Of a stretch of DNA of 64,000 nt, positions 44,963-52,999 are shown piece by piece (position 1 is the first letter of the stretch; each line of letters begins with the position of its first letter). The notes under the pieces are model-generated. The model had not been told where the DNA came from. It worked only from the letters and a program-made list of their open reading frames with translations, and searched no databases. The DNA lies in the NCBI RefSeq assembly GCF_024741135.1, contig NZ_JANSUY010000002.1, positions 124,001 through 188,000 on the forward strand. Direction: 5' to 3'. Source of the DNA: Aquiflexum gelatinilyticum (GTDB lineage Bacteria > Bacteroidota > Bacteroidia > Cytophagales > Cyclobacteriaceae). The position numbers and the translations under genes are program-made.

Positions 44963-45763
44963 TTAAAACTCAACCAAAAGCTGAGCCAACTCATCTGGCA
45001 TAGAAAAAAAAGGAGAATGCCCAGATTTCAATTTTACTGTTTTCTCACATTTGACTCTAGTAGGCAACAATGATTTGTCCAAATCCTTACTTTCTGTACA
45101 CAGAATAAAATATTTTGGAATGTTACCAAAAACTTCTTCAGTCACCTTTACAGGAGTTCCCAATGGAGCAAATGATTGGCGACTTAAATGTTTATGGGCA
45201 TAATCTTTATCTGATTGGGTGCAGTCATGATAAAACAGAATATCTGCTATTTCCGGTTTGAAAGTGGAGGTCTTTCCATTTTTACTTACAATCAAGCCAT
45301 TTCCTATTGTCATCCTTGAACTGTCCTTTGGTAAGCTAGCTTCAATTAATCCGGCCAAGGAACTTACTGATTCCCCGTTTTGGGGCAAGAACGCATCGAT
45401 ATAGATAAGTTTGGCTACTTTGACTTTTCCAAGGATTTCTGCCGCTTGCGAAATGACAGTTCCTCCCATTGAATGGCCGACCAAAATCACTTCACCTTCT
45501 ATATTATTGGCAGTTTTTGTAACCTTTTCTACGTAATCTGAAAAAATTACCGAATCAGCATAATTGGTGTCATTACCATGGCTTGGGAGGTCTATCGCCA
45601 TCACTTTGTAACCCTTACCTTCCATCAAAGGGATTATCTTGTACCAACACCAAGCCCCATGCCAGGCTCCGTGGACCAAAACATAGGTTTTGTCTTTGGA
45701 TTGACCTTGAACAGAAGTAATACCCAAGAACAACATGAGGATAAAAAAAACCGGTTTTTTCAT
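44963..45763 (-). CDS. Secreted alpha/beta hydrolase (methylesterase-like)
   Basis: A 266-aa protein with a signal peptide (MKKPVFFILMLFLGITSVQG). It has an oxyanion loop VLVHGAWHGAWCWYKI, the nucleophile elbow LVGHSMGGTV and a catalytic His in LKSGHSPFFSMPDELA. The pattern H-G-A-W-H-G-A-W resembles plant-type methyl-esterase and hydroxynitrile-lyase relatives and bacterial salicylate esterase-like proteins. Substrate unknown. It stands alone on the minus strand, divergent from the BioF-like gene. Confidence 0.82.
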   Translation of the reverse strand: MKKPVFFILMLFLGITSVQGQSKDKTYVLVHGAWHGAWCWYKIIPLMEGKGYKVMAIDLPSHGNDTNYADSVIFSDYVEKVTKTANNIEGEVILVGHSMGGTVISQAAEILGKVKVAKLIYIDAFLPQNGESVSSLAGLIEASLPKDSSRMTIGNGLIVSKNGKTSTFKPEIADILFYHDCTQSDKDYAHKHLSRQSFAPLGTPVKVTEEVFGNIPKYFILCTESKDLDKSLLPTRVKCEKTVKLKSGHSPFFSMPDELAQLLVEF

Positions 45764-45984
45764 TTTTTTCCTAAGTCAAAAGATTGAGGTAACTTCTATT
45801 CTAAATACAGGAATTAATCAGCAATTCGCAAAGTTAGTGTTTCAAAATTTTTATTTTGAAAATAAAATTTGGACAAAAAATGAAACTTACTTATTAGAAA
45901 TTGATAAGGATAAACAGGCCTAATTGGAAATTGTCCTAGATTAGTGACTCAGAAAAAATATCCTCCGCATCTCCGCATCGTTGA

Positions 45985-47064
45985 ATGCCAACTCAATTTG
46001 ACCAAACAATGAATCCTCTTGACCTCCACTCCAAAATCGGAAGAACCGTCGTCCAAGATGGCAGGGAGTTTTTGTTTTTTAGCGGTACGGCCTATCTGGG
46101 TATGGGAGGGGTGGAAGCATTCGAAAAACTGGTCATCGAAGGAATCTCCAAATACGGAATCAGCCACGGCCTCAGCCGGGTCAATAATGTCCGATTGTCT
46201 GTCTACGAGCAGTTTGAGGTGTTTTTTGCAGAAAAGGCAAAGGCTGAAAAATCCCTGGTTTGGAGCAGCGGTTTTTTGGCCGGAACTGCCGCCATCTCGT
46301 ATTTAAAGAAAGATGCCCATCAGATTTTTATTGCCCCTGATACACATCCGGCTGTTTTGGCTGAGGGACTTCACCCTTTCCCAAACCCAAGTTTTGGTTA
46401 TTGGATCGACTATGTCAAAGAAACCTGCGAGAATCTTCCCACCTCCAAGATCCTGTTTTTGGCCAATGCCGTTGATCCGCTGAAGCCTGCTGTCCATGAT
46501 TTTGATTGGATCAGGGAATTGCCATCACGGCACCATTATACTTTACTCATCGACGACAGCCATGCTTTTGGGATTTTGGGTGAGGATATCTTTGGAACGT
46601 ATAGCCAATGGAAAAATCTTCCTGTCAATTTGGTCATTTCTGGTTCCTTGGGAAAAGGACTTTCGCTACCAGCCGGAATCATTTTGGCAGATGAAAAAAC
46701 CATTTCAGGAATCTCCCAAATGTCTATTTTCCGTACTTCCTCGCCACCGACGCCGGGATTTTTGCAGGCATTTCTTCAGGGACAGCATCTTTTTGAAGCG
46801 CAGCGCACAAAATCCAAATCCAACCTCAGCCTCTTCAAAAGTTTATTGGGAGAACAATCCGAATTCCTTCAATCCAGCGATTTCCCTGTTTTCTCCTTTC
46901 CCGATCAAAGTTGGGTTACCGAGCTTGAAGAGTCAGGTATCATCGTTTCCTCTTTTCCCTATCCAAAGCCCACCGATCCCTTTGCAAACAGGATCGTGAT
47001 TTCGGGCTGTCACGAAGAGTCGGATATCCTGATCCTCTACAAGGCCATTACAAGCCTTATCTGA
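45985..47064 (+). CDS. PLP-dependent alpha-oxoamine synthase, BioF-like
   Basis: A 359-aa fold-type I PLP enzyme resembling 8-amino-7-oxononanoate synthase. It has YLGMGGVEAFEKLVIEGISK and GISHGLSRVNNVRLSVYEQF near the N-terminus. LLIDDSHAFGILGED holds the PLP-ring Asp and His, and the PLP Lys is in VISGSLGKGLSLPAGI (near residue 223). It is about 25-30 residues shorter than standard BioF, and the common S-G-T-R segment is altered, so the acyl-CoA or amino-acid partner could differ. No other biotin genes are next to it. Biotin synthesis is therefore possible but not established. Confidence 0.75.
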   Translation: MPTQFDQTMNPLDLHSKIGRTVVQDGREFLFFSGTAYLGMGGVEAFEKLVIEGISKYGISHGLSRVNNVRLSVYEQFEVFFAEKAKAEKSLVWSSGFLAGTAAISYLKKDAHQIFIAPDTHPAVLAEGLHPFPNPSFGYWIDYVKETCENLPTSKILFLANAVDPLKPAVHDFDWIRELPSRHHYTLLIDDSHAFGILGEDIFGTYSQWKNLPVNLVISGSLGKGLSLPAGIILADEKTISGISQMSIFRTSSPPTPGFLQAFLQGQHLFEAQRTKSKSNLSLFKSLLGEQSEFLQSSDFPVFSFPDQSWVTELEESGIIVSSFPYPKPTDPFANRIVISGCHEESDILILYKAITSLI

Positions 47065-47133
47065 AGATTTTTGAACCTGTTGTTTGGGTAAAAAAATGAA
47101 TATGGCTTACTTGAAGTCAAATAGCAAAATTTG

Positions 47134-48378
47134 ATGCGCATGTTACAAAAACCTGTTTTCCTTTTCCTGATTGGAATTCTGCTGATTTCCTGTTCCCAAA
47201 AAGAGCCTGTTCCATTTGCGGATATTCCGGAAAGCTATCCTGTTCTCTGGCAGGTTTTCGAGCATCCCGAGACCTACAAAACTCAGATTCTGTACACACA
47301 GATCGACAGGGATTCCTTGGGAAATCCTGTTTTCAGGGATTTCAATGTGGGTCTCGATGATCAGGTTTATTTTTATCCTGCCAGCACGGTCAAGCTTCCT
47401 GTTGCGATTTTGGCTTTGGAATGGTTGGCTGAGCAAAATCTACCCGGACTTACTGCAAATACCATCATGCTTACCGATTCGGTCAGGCCTTCTCAGCTTC
47501 CCGCTTTGGTTGACAGTTCGGCAGAAAATAACCTGCCGAGCATCGCCCAATACATCAAAAAAATCCTCCTTGTCAGCGACAATGATGCGTATAACAGGTT
47601 GTACGAACTCTTGGGACAAGATTATATCAATACAAAGCTTAAGGAAAAGGGGCTGAACAATACAATGATCAACCACCGGCTTAGCATGCCGATTAGCGAG
47701 GCCGAAAACAGACATTTCAATCCAATTCGTTTTGTGGACAGCGTTGGGAATATTTTGATGGAAATCCCGGCAAGGGAAACATCAGAAATCTACGCCAACA
47801 CGGACCATCCAAACATCGGAAAGGCTTACTACAGTAATGGCGAACTGGTAAATACGCCGATGGATTTTACGTTCAAGAATAAGTTTGCGCTTTCGGACCT
47901 TCACGGTGTCGTCCAAAGGATAATTTTCCCTGAAAATTTTTCTCCTGAGCAAAGATTCCAGATCAGCGAAAAAGACAGGGAATTTGTCCTGAAATATATG
48001 TCCATGTTGCCGCTAGAAAGTGACTATCCCAAATACGAATTGCCGGAATTTTACGACAGCTACTCGAAATTTTTCAAATTCGGAACCGATAAAAACCCCA
48101 TTCCTGAGCGCTTCAGGATTTTCAACAAAACAGGGAATGCTTACGGTCACTTATTGGACGGTACTTATTTTGTGGATTATGAGACGGGAACAGAGTTTTT
48201 TGTATCTGCGGTGATTTATACCAATGCCGACGAAACCCTCAATGACGATGTCTATGAGTACGATTCCATTGGCTTTCCGTTTTTTGCGGAATTGGGGGAA
48301 TATTTATACCAACTGGAATTGAAAAGAAAAAAGGAAAGGAAGCCCGATCTTTCAGAATTCCGGTTTACTTATAAATAA
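47134..48378 (+). CDS. Class A beta-lactamase-like serine hydrolase, lipoprotein
   Basis: A 414-aa lipoprotein (LIGILLISC lipobox). All three class A motifs are visible: S-x-x-K in YPASTVKLPVAI (Ser84, Lys87), SDN in LVSDNDAYNRL (near residue 148) and KTG in NKTGNAYG (near residue 332). The distances between motifs are much longer than in true class A enzymes (about 260 aa total), so it belongs to the enlarged beta-lactamase2-like family of unknown substrate. It may be a peptidase or esterase. The start could also be the ATG at 47140. It follows the BioF-like gene by 69 nt. Confidence 0.8.
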   Translation: MRMLQKPVFLFLIGILLISCSQKEPVPFADIPESYPVLWQVFEHPETYKTQILYTQIDRDSLGNPVFRDFNVGLDDQVYFYPASTVKLPVAILALEWLAEQNLPGLTANTIMLTDSVRPSQLPALVDSSAENNLPSIAQYIKKILLVSDNDAYNRLYELLGQDYINTKLKEKGLNNTMINHRLSMPISEAENRHFNPIRFVDSVGNILMEIPARETSEIYANTDHPNIGKAYYSNGELVNTPMDFTFKNKFALSDLHGVVQRIIFPENFSPEQRFQISEKDREFVLKYMSMLPLESDYPKYELPEFYDSYSKFFKFGTDKNPIPERFRIFNKTGNAYGHLLDGTYFVDYETGTEFFVSAVIYTNADETLNDDVYEYDSIGFPFFAELGEYLYQLELKRKKERKPDLSEFRFTYK

Positions 48379-48520
48379 ATCTTCTCCCGCAGATATCGCT
48401 GACCTTCGCAGAAGGAAGGTTCAAAACATTTGATTTTTCACCCATGGCTTGTTTTCACTGCCATAAAAAACATTTTTGAATCAGAAAGTCGTGAGGACAC
48501 TGACTTTGGTACTTCAACAT

Positions 48521-48545
48521 AAAAAAAGCCAACATATTGTTGGCT
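48521..48545 (-). terminator. Terminator of the HisA-like gene
   Basis: On the minus strand AGCCAACA pairs with TGTTGGCT and is followed by seven T. It lies 26 nt beyond the HisA-like stop. Just upstream on the plus strand, at 48382-48420, is a CGCAGAT..CGCAGAAG motif of a type often seen as intergenic repeats; nothing else fills 48379-48571. Confidence 0.85.
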
Positions 48546-48571
48546 AGGGCAATGCAAACATTTGGTTCGTC

Positions 48572-49315
48572 TTATGTATTCTCGGACATGAACTTGTCTA
48601 GGTCTTTGAGGGTAATCAGGCCTTCGTAATATGCCCTCCCAAAAACTGCAGCAGTCACTCCCATGTCTTTGAGCTTCTTGAAGTCATCAATATTTCGGAC
48701 ACCCCCACTGGCTGCAAGATGGACTTTTGGAAATTTCTCTAATATTCTTTTATACAATTCAAAATTAGGCCCTTCCATCACCCCATCTCTGGTGACATCT
48801 GAAACCTTCAGGTATTTTAAGCCCCTATCGTAGAAATTTTCTATATGGTCAAAAAGGTCAATCTCAGTTTTCTTCAACCATCCCCTTGTTTTGATTTTCA
48901 TATGTTCAGGATTGGTATCGGCTGCCAAAATGATTTTTTCACGACCATATGTTACCAACCACTGCGCAAACCTTTCCGGGTAAGATGCGGCCACGGATGC
49001 CGCCGTGATGGTTTTTGCGCCATATTCAAAGCACTTCAACAAATCCCCATCTGTTGAAATCCCTCCTGTAAAATCTACAATCAGGTTGGTATAGCCTGCT
49101 ATGGCCTCAAGTATATGGTAATTTTTAGGTTCTCCCCTGCGTGCACCATCCAAGTCCACCAAGTGCAGCCACTTGATGCCATGGTCTTCAAAAGCTTGGG
49201 CAATCTCCAATGGGTTATTGGAAATTACTTCCTCCGTGGCAAAATCCCCTCTTTTGAGGCGGACGCATTTGCCATTGATGATCCAAATTGAGGGGATGAT
49301 GTCAAAATCAGTCAT
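48572..49315 (-). CDS. HisA-like (ProFAR isomerase family) TIM-barrel protein lacking the first catalytic Asp
   Basis: A 247-aa (beta/alpha)8 protein clearly related to HisA, the enzyme of histidine synthesis that isomerises ProFAR. It has NGKCVRLKRGD, the phosphate loops DFTGGISTDGD and LAASGGVRNI, GRAYYEG and the second acid Asp133 in LAADTNPE. However, the N-terminal motif that is P-A-I-D in HisA, with Asp as general base, reads P-S-I-W here (Trp11). SDVTRDGV has Ser where Thr is usual. It lies alone, away from any other his gene, with its own terminator. I infer a paralogue with altered or lost isomerase activity; a true HisA with unusual chemistry is less likely. Confidence 0.8.
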   Translation of the reverse strand: MTDFDIIPSIWIINGKCVRLKRGDFATEEVISNNPLEIAQAFEDHGIKWLHLVDLDGARRGEPKNYHILEAIAGYTNLIVDFTGGISTDGDLLKCFEYGAKTITAASVAASYPERFAQWLVTYGREKIILAADTNPEHMKIKTRGWLKKTEIDLFDHIENFYDRGLKYLKVSDVTRDGVMEGPNFELYKRILEKFPKVHLAASGGVRNIDDFKKLKDMGVTAAVFGRAYYEGLITLKDLDKFMSENT

Positions 49316-49483
49316 AGCTCCAATAGGTTTGAATTGGGAAATTGTTGAAAACCCTGTCAGGCAAAGTCCAAAACTTAATACCTTATCAGGATTTTAAAGA
49401 TAATACAAGAAAGCAGAATTTGACAATAGCCTCAAAAACTTTACCTATTTTTAAACCATGGAAAAGAAGGGCAGACAAGTCTC

Positions 49484-50518
49484 TCAGTAGACTAGCCTAG
49501 CTATTTTTCCTTTGGCCCCTGAAGCCCAAATGGAAGTGGTGGTATGGTCAATTTTGACAGCATGAAATCCCTCTTCTGAAAATCTCTCCCAATCATCTCC
49601 CCGGTTGGTGGAAAAATCCGACCCATTTGGCCCTACTGTAATCAGCCATCCAAATCTGGCATAAAATTCAACTCCTGATCTATAGCCACTTGGAAGTTTT
49701 CCGGAAATCAGATTCCATGTTTTTCCTTTGTCCAAAGAGACCATGCAATTGTTATAGCTCGAATCCGCTTGGGTGTAATCTCCACCCACAGCTACAATAC
49801 CATCTGGGTCAATCCTGACCATGGAGAAAATCCCTTGGGAATCCTCCTCCTGTAAAATAGGCGTATTGTACTTGTCCCAATGAAATCCATTGTCAGCGGA
49901 ATGGTAGATTTTACTGTCCTTACCCGCACTTGCAAACCAGATATTGTCTTCGTCTGCCAAAATCCCCGAACCACTTGCCGCAAAGGATCCGCCTCCTACA
50001 GGTCCGGGTGGAGAAAGTTCCATCCATTGCCAGGTCTCGCCAAGGTCTTTGGTCTCGAGGACCATCCATTTTTCCTCCACGACATCCCCGATGGCATATC
50101 CAGTATTTTTATAAAAAACCATCCCATCCAAAAAGGCCTCTTCGGGACCCTGGTATTTTTTCACCCAAGTCATACCTCCATCTATGGTTTTGTAAATGAC
50201 GGCAGGCTGACCTGAGGCCATGGCTACGGCAGTATTGGCATCAATGCCCTCAATATCCCGGAAATCTACTGAATCCAAGCCATCGATGATTCCCGATTCC
50301 CAAGTTTGGCCGCCATCTAAAGTTCTCAGCCAAGTACCTCCCGAGCCACTTGCCCATACAATCTGCTCTGTAATCGGGGACAGACCACGCAAAGAAGCTG
50401 TTGATTGGGTTTCCATTATTTTCCAACCCAAGGGTTTTTCAGGAATGACGATTCGCTTGGCCTTGCCACAGCTTACAAGCAGCAGGAAGAGCAAAAAAAA
50501 GGAGATGTGTATTTTCAT
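49484..50518 (-). CDS. Ycf48/BNR-type beta-propeller lipoprotein
   Basis: A lipoprotein of about 344 aa from the ATG at 50518 (MKIHISFFLLFLLLVSC lipobox). It contains several BNR/sialidase-type repeats, each ending in an S/T-x-D-x-G-x-T-W-like box: RTLDGGQTWES, KTIDGGMTWVK, ETKDLGETWQW, HSADNGFHWDK, SLDKGKTWNL and STNRGDDWERF. This resembles Ycf48/HCF136-like propellers and BNR proteins; no enzyme residues of a sialidase are evident. Such proteins may be assembly or binding factors at the outer surface. It stands alone; the 11 codons ahead of the chosen start do not resemble a signal. Confidence 0.82.
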   Translation of the reverse strand: MKIHISFFLLFLLLVSCGKAKRIVIPEKPLGWKIMETQSTASLRGLSPITEQIVWASGSGGTWLRTLDGGQTWESGIIDGLDSVDFRDIEGIDANTAVAMASGQPAVIYKTIDGGMTWVKKYQGPEEAFLDGMVFYKNTGYAIGDVVEEKWMVLETKDLGETWQWMELSPPGPVGGGSFAASGSGILADEDNIWFASAGKDSKIYHSADNGFHWDKYNTPILQEEDSQGIFSMVRIDPDGIVAVGGDYTQADSSYNNCMVSLDKGKTWNLISGKLPSGYRSGVEFYARFGWLITVGPNGSDFSTNRGDDWERFSEEGFHAVKIDHTTTSIWASGAKGKIARLVY

Positions 50519-50621
50519 AGTCGTGGTTATATTTTTAGTAATATCTCGCAAAAAATGTTTGTAAATAGGTTTTTTGTCGGATCAGAGGTACAACAGAATT
50601 TTCCTCTATTTGATTTCATTT

Positions 50622-51062
50622 CTACAAACTGATGCCTTTGGCCATTAGACCTGCCAAAATCGGAATGATGAATAAAAGCAGCAGTTCAAACCTGACCATC
50701 CAGAATATTGATTTGGGAATGTGGATCAATTCCTCAGGATCTCCTTTTCTGTTTTTGATAAAAAAAATTGTAGGATAGGCGGAAAGCAAACCAATGAGGA
50801 CGAAAAAGCCTAGCTTGATATTGAAAATGGGATTTTTGCTGTAAAATTCAGTAGGCTTGCCATATCCTCCCAGCCATAGCATCATTCCCGCAGCCAAAAG
50901 TACCAATACCCCTAGACCGTAAATTCCGTCAATTTTAGAAAGACGGTCGATTTCTGATCGCGTCAGGGATTTTTTGAGCAGTAAATGCTCTGAAACTAGT
51001 GTGCCCACAATGGTGAAAATACTGATAAAGTGAACGTAGCGGAGGAGGATTTCTGTGGACAT
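50622..51062 (-). CDS. DUF2214 family membrane protein
   Basis: A 146-aa protein with four membrane helices (about residues 4-24, 44-64, 80-100 and 120-140). The pattern LLRYVHFISIFTIVGTLVSE, with the His in the first helix, then SKIDGIYGLGVLVLLAAGMM, matches the DUF2214 family. Function is unknown; the conserved His may bind haem or metal. It begins 12 nt after the stop of the upstream sugar-isomerase-like gene, so both are probably one operon. Confidence 0.78.
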   Translation of the reverse strand: MSTEILLRYVHFISIFTIVGTLVSEHLLLKKSLTRSEIDRLSKIDGIYGLGVLVLLAAGMMLWLGGYGKPTEFYSKNPIFNIKLGFFVLIGLLSAYPTIFFIKNRKGDPEELIHIPKSIFWMVRFELLLLFIIPILAGLMAKGISL

Positions 51063-51074
51063 ATGAAATGGGTA

Positions 51075-52013
51075 TCAGGATAAGGCTTTTCTTAAATCTC
51101 CCAACAATTCAGGGACTTTGGTCATGGCATTATAGGGAACATTTGGATCGGGATCGGGAAGGGTTTCGATCGGAACATACCCACGGTAATTGGAATTCCG
51201 GATGATGGCCACGAGCTTGTTTATGTCGATCTTTCCTCCCTTTCGGTCACTTAGTAATTCCTTCACCTGCCAATTGACCGCATAAGGAATTACCCGTGCG
51301 ATATCTGCATAAGGGTCAGGAGTCAGAAAAAACCCGGTGTCTACGATTGTCCCGAGCCAATCCGAATCCACCATATCCAGGATTTTGATGCCTTCATCAG
51401 CGCTTTTGAGCATGTCACCATGGTTTTGGACACCGATCATCACACCAAACTGCTTCCCGTATTCGGCACATTCGGCCAAAGCCTCTGCCATCCAAACAGA
51501 CGTTTCATCCCAGGTATGTTCCTTGGGCTGCACACCGGCAAAAACCCGTAACACCGGCGCTCCCATCTCTGCAGCAACCTCAATCCAAACTTTGGCCAAG
51601 GCGACATCAGCACTTCTTTTGACTTTATCCGCAGTTGCAAAATCATTGCGGATGCCTGTTCCGCTGATTCCAAGACCGAGTTGGAAAGCACGTTGCTTGA
51701 ATTCATTGATAAATTTTCTTTCAGGTCTGTTGGGATATCCGGGAAAAAAATATCCTGTAGGATCTACCGCATCAAATTCCAATCGGGCACATTCTTCCAG
51801 CATGTCAAAGAGACTCATGCCTCCGGCTTCTCCTTTTTGGTATTTGTAGAGCTGCACATAGTAGGACCATGCATTCAGGCCTACTTTGATTTTGGAGGAA
51901 GGAGATTTATCGAAATTCTGGCTTGGGGCACCAAAAACATCCTGAAGCGGCAAAACTCCCAAACCCAATCCAAGGGGAAGTGCTAATTTGAGAAAATTGC
52001 GGCGATCGGTCAT
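51075..52013 (-). CDS. Sugar phosphate isomerase/epimerase-like TIM-barrel protein, Tat substrate
   Basis: A 312-aa protein with a twin-arginine signal (DRRNFLKLALPLGLGLGVLP), so it folds before export to the periplasm. The body is a xylose-isomerase-like TIM barrel (AP_endonuc_2): LEFDAVDPTGYFFPG, APVLRVFAGVQPKE, GVQNHGDMLKS with a metal-type His, DWLGTIVDTGFFLTPDPY and YVPIETLPDPDPNV with Glu. Such exported members are common in Bacteroidota and may act on keto-sugars or inositols. The DUF2214 gene follows. Substrate unknown. Confidence 0.85.
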   Translation of the reverse strand: MTDRRNFLKLALPLGLGLGVLPLQDVFGAPSQNFDKSPSSKIKVGLNAWSYYVQLYKYQKGEAGGMSLFDMLEECARLEFDAVDPTGYFFPGYPNRPERKFINEFKQRAFQLGLGISGTGIRNDFATADKVKRSADVALAKVWIEVAAEMGAPVLRVFAGVQPKEHTWDETSVWMAEALAECAEYGKQFGVMIGVQNHGDMLKSADEGIKILDMVDSDWLGTIVDTGFFLTPDPYADIARVIPYAVNWQVKELLSDRKGGKIDINKLVAIIRNSNYRGYVPIETLPDPDPNVPYNAMTKVPELLGDLRKALS

Positions 52014-52127
52014 AATTCAATGGTCTGGAAAGTAAATCAAGGTACTTATAAAATTGCTAAAATTCCATGAACCAGATAAACCTTGAAAAGATACTCATTG
52101 ACATTGAATTAAAGGGTTGATTTTTTT

Positions 52128-52784
52128 TTACTGAATAGCCCAAATTAACAAATCCAAGGTATCACAGTCTTTTTTATCCTTTTCGGTTTTTTGACCGGTA
52201 TTCTGCATGATGTCTATGATTTTATATTTTTGTTTGGATTCCTGAATGTCTATGTACAAATCTTCGATACAATCTGAATATTTTTTTAATTTATCAAAGT
52301 ATTTACTGTTAAGATTTCTTTTAATTACCTCGTCTTCATTATTCATATTTCTATTCAAAACAGTTGAATTAAATATCATAGCATATGTATCAGGAAATGT
52401 TTTCAAAGTTTCAAAAACGAGAAGCAAATTCAGTTTACTATATGGAGCAGTATTAAAGAATAAATCTTGGTGAGTATTATTCATTTCTTCCGAGTAACTG
52501 TTTATTTGGCTTTCATAAATTGATTTTAAAGTGAAAATCATTTTAAAATCATCTTTATCAATTTCTTGTAGTATCGTTTTTTTCAAACCAAAATATTTAG
52601 GAATAATTCGATTATTTAGATCTGCATAAAACTCTATTCTCATTTCCACATCCAATTTGAAAATCGAATCAATGTTCGGAGTATGGTGCTTTTCATCCAA
52701 AACGAAACTTTCACTTTCACATTCTTGGGAAAAAGCATTCAATCCCTTTAATAGCAAGAGAATAATAAGAAGTATTTTTTTCAT
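52128..52784 (-). CDS. Secreted protein of unknown function, AT-rich
   Basis: From the ATG at 52784, a protein of about 218 aa with a signal peptide (MKKILLIILLLLKGLNAFSQ). The mature part is rich in Asp, Lys, Asn and Ile and is probably alpha-helical. A Cys right after the signal (ECESE) and two later Cys might form a disulphide. No motif is recognised. Its base composition is markedly more AT-rich than that of the flanking genes, which suggests separate acquisition. It is flanked by the Tat-exported isomerase-like gene and, divergently, by the GMC oxidoreductase. Confidence 0.65.
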   Translation of the reverse strand: MKKILLIILLLLKGLNAFSQECESESFVLDEKHHTPNIDSIFKLDVEMRIEFYADLNNRIIPKYFGLKKTILQEIDKDDFKMIFTLKSIYESQINSYSEEMNNTHQDLFFNTAPYSKLNLLLVFETLKTFPDTYAMIFNSTVLNRNMNNEDEVIKRNLNSKYFDKLKKYSDCIEDLYIDIQESKQKYKIIDIMQNTGQKTEKDKKDCDTLDLLIWAIQ

Positions 52785-52999
52785 GTTTGTATTCATTTTC
52801 AACTAAACTAAAGCCAATTACCTAAACTTCCAATTTTTTCTTTTGATCAAAAATTCACTCAACAATACCCTACATAAATCTGCTCTATCTGTTTGAGTCG
52901 ATTATCCATAATGTTGCCTTCCAAGTAAAATCCTTAAAACTCTTTCCCCCTTTTCCTGATAAATCCCTATATTTTACCCTTCTAAATAAACCTATTGTA

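Noticed and set aside
41057-48378. Antibiotic beta-lactamases
   Set aside because: Both serine hydrolases (41057-42373 and 47134-48378) have catalytic motifs, but their lengths and extra domains differ from true beta-lactamases, so resistance is not claimed.
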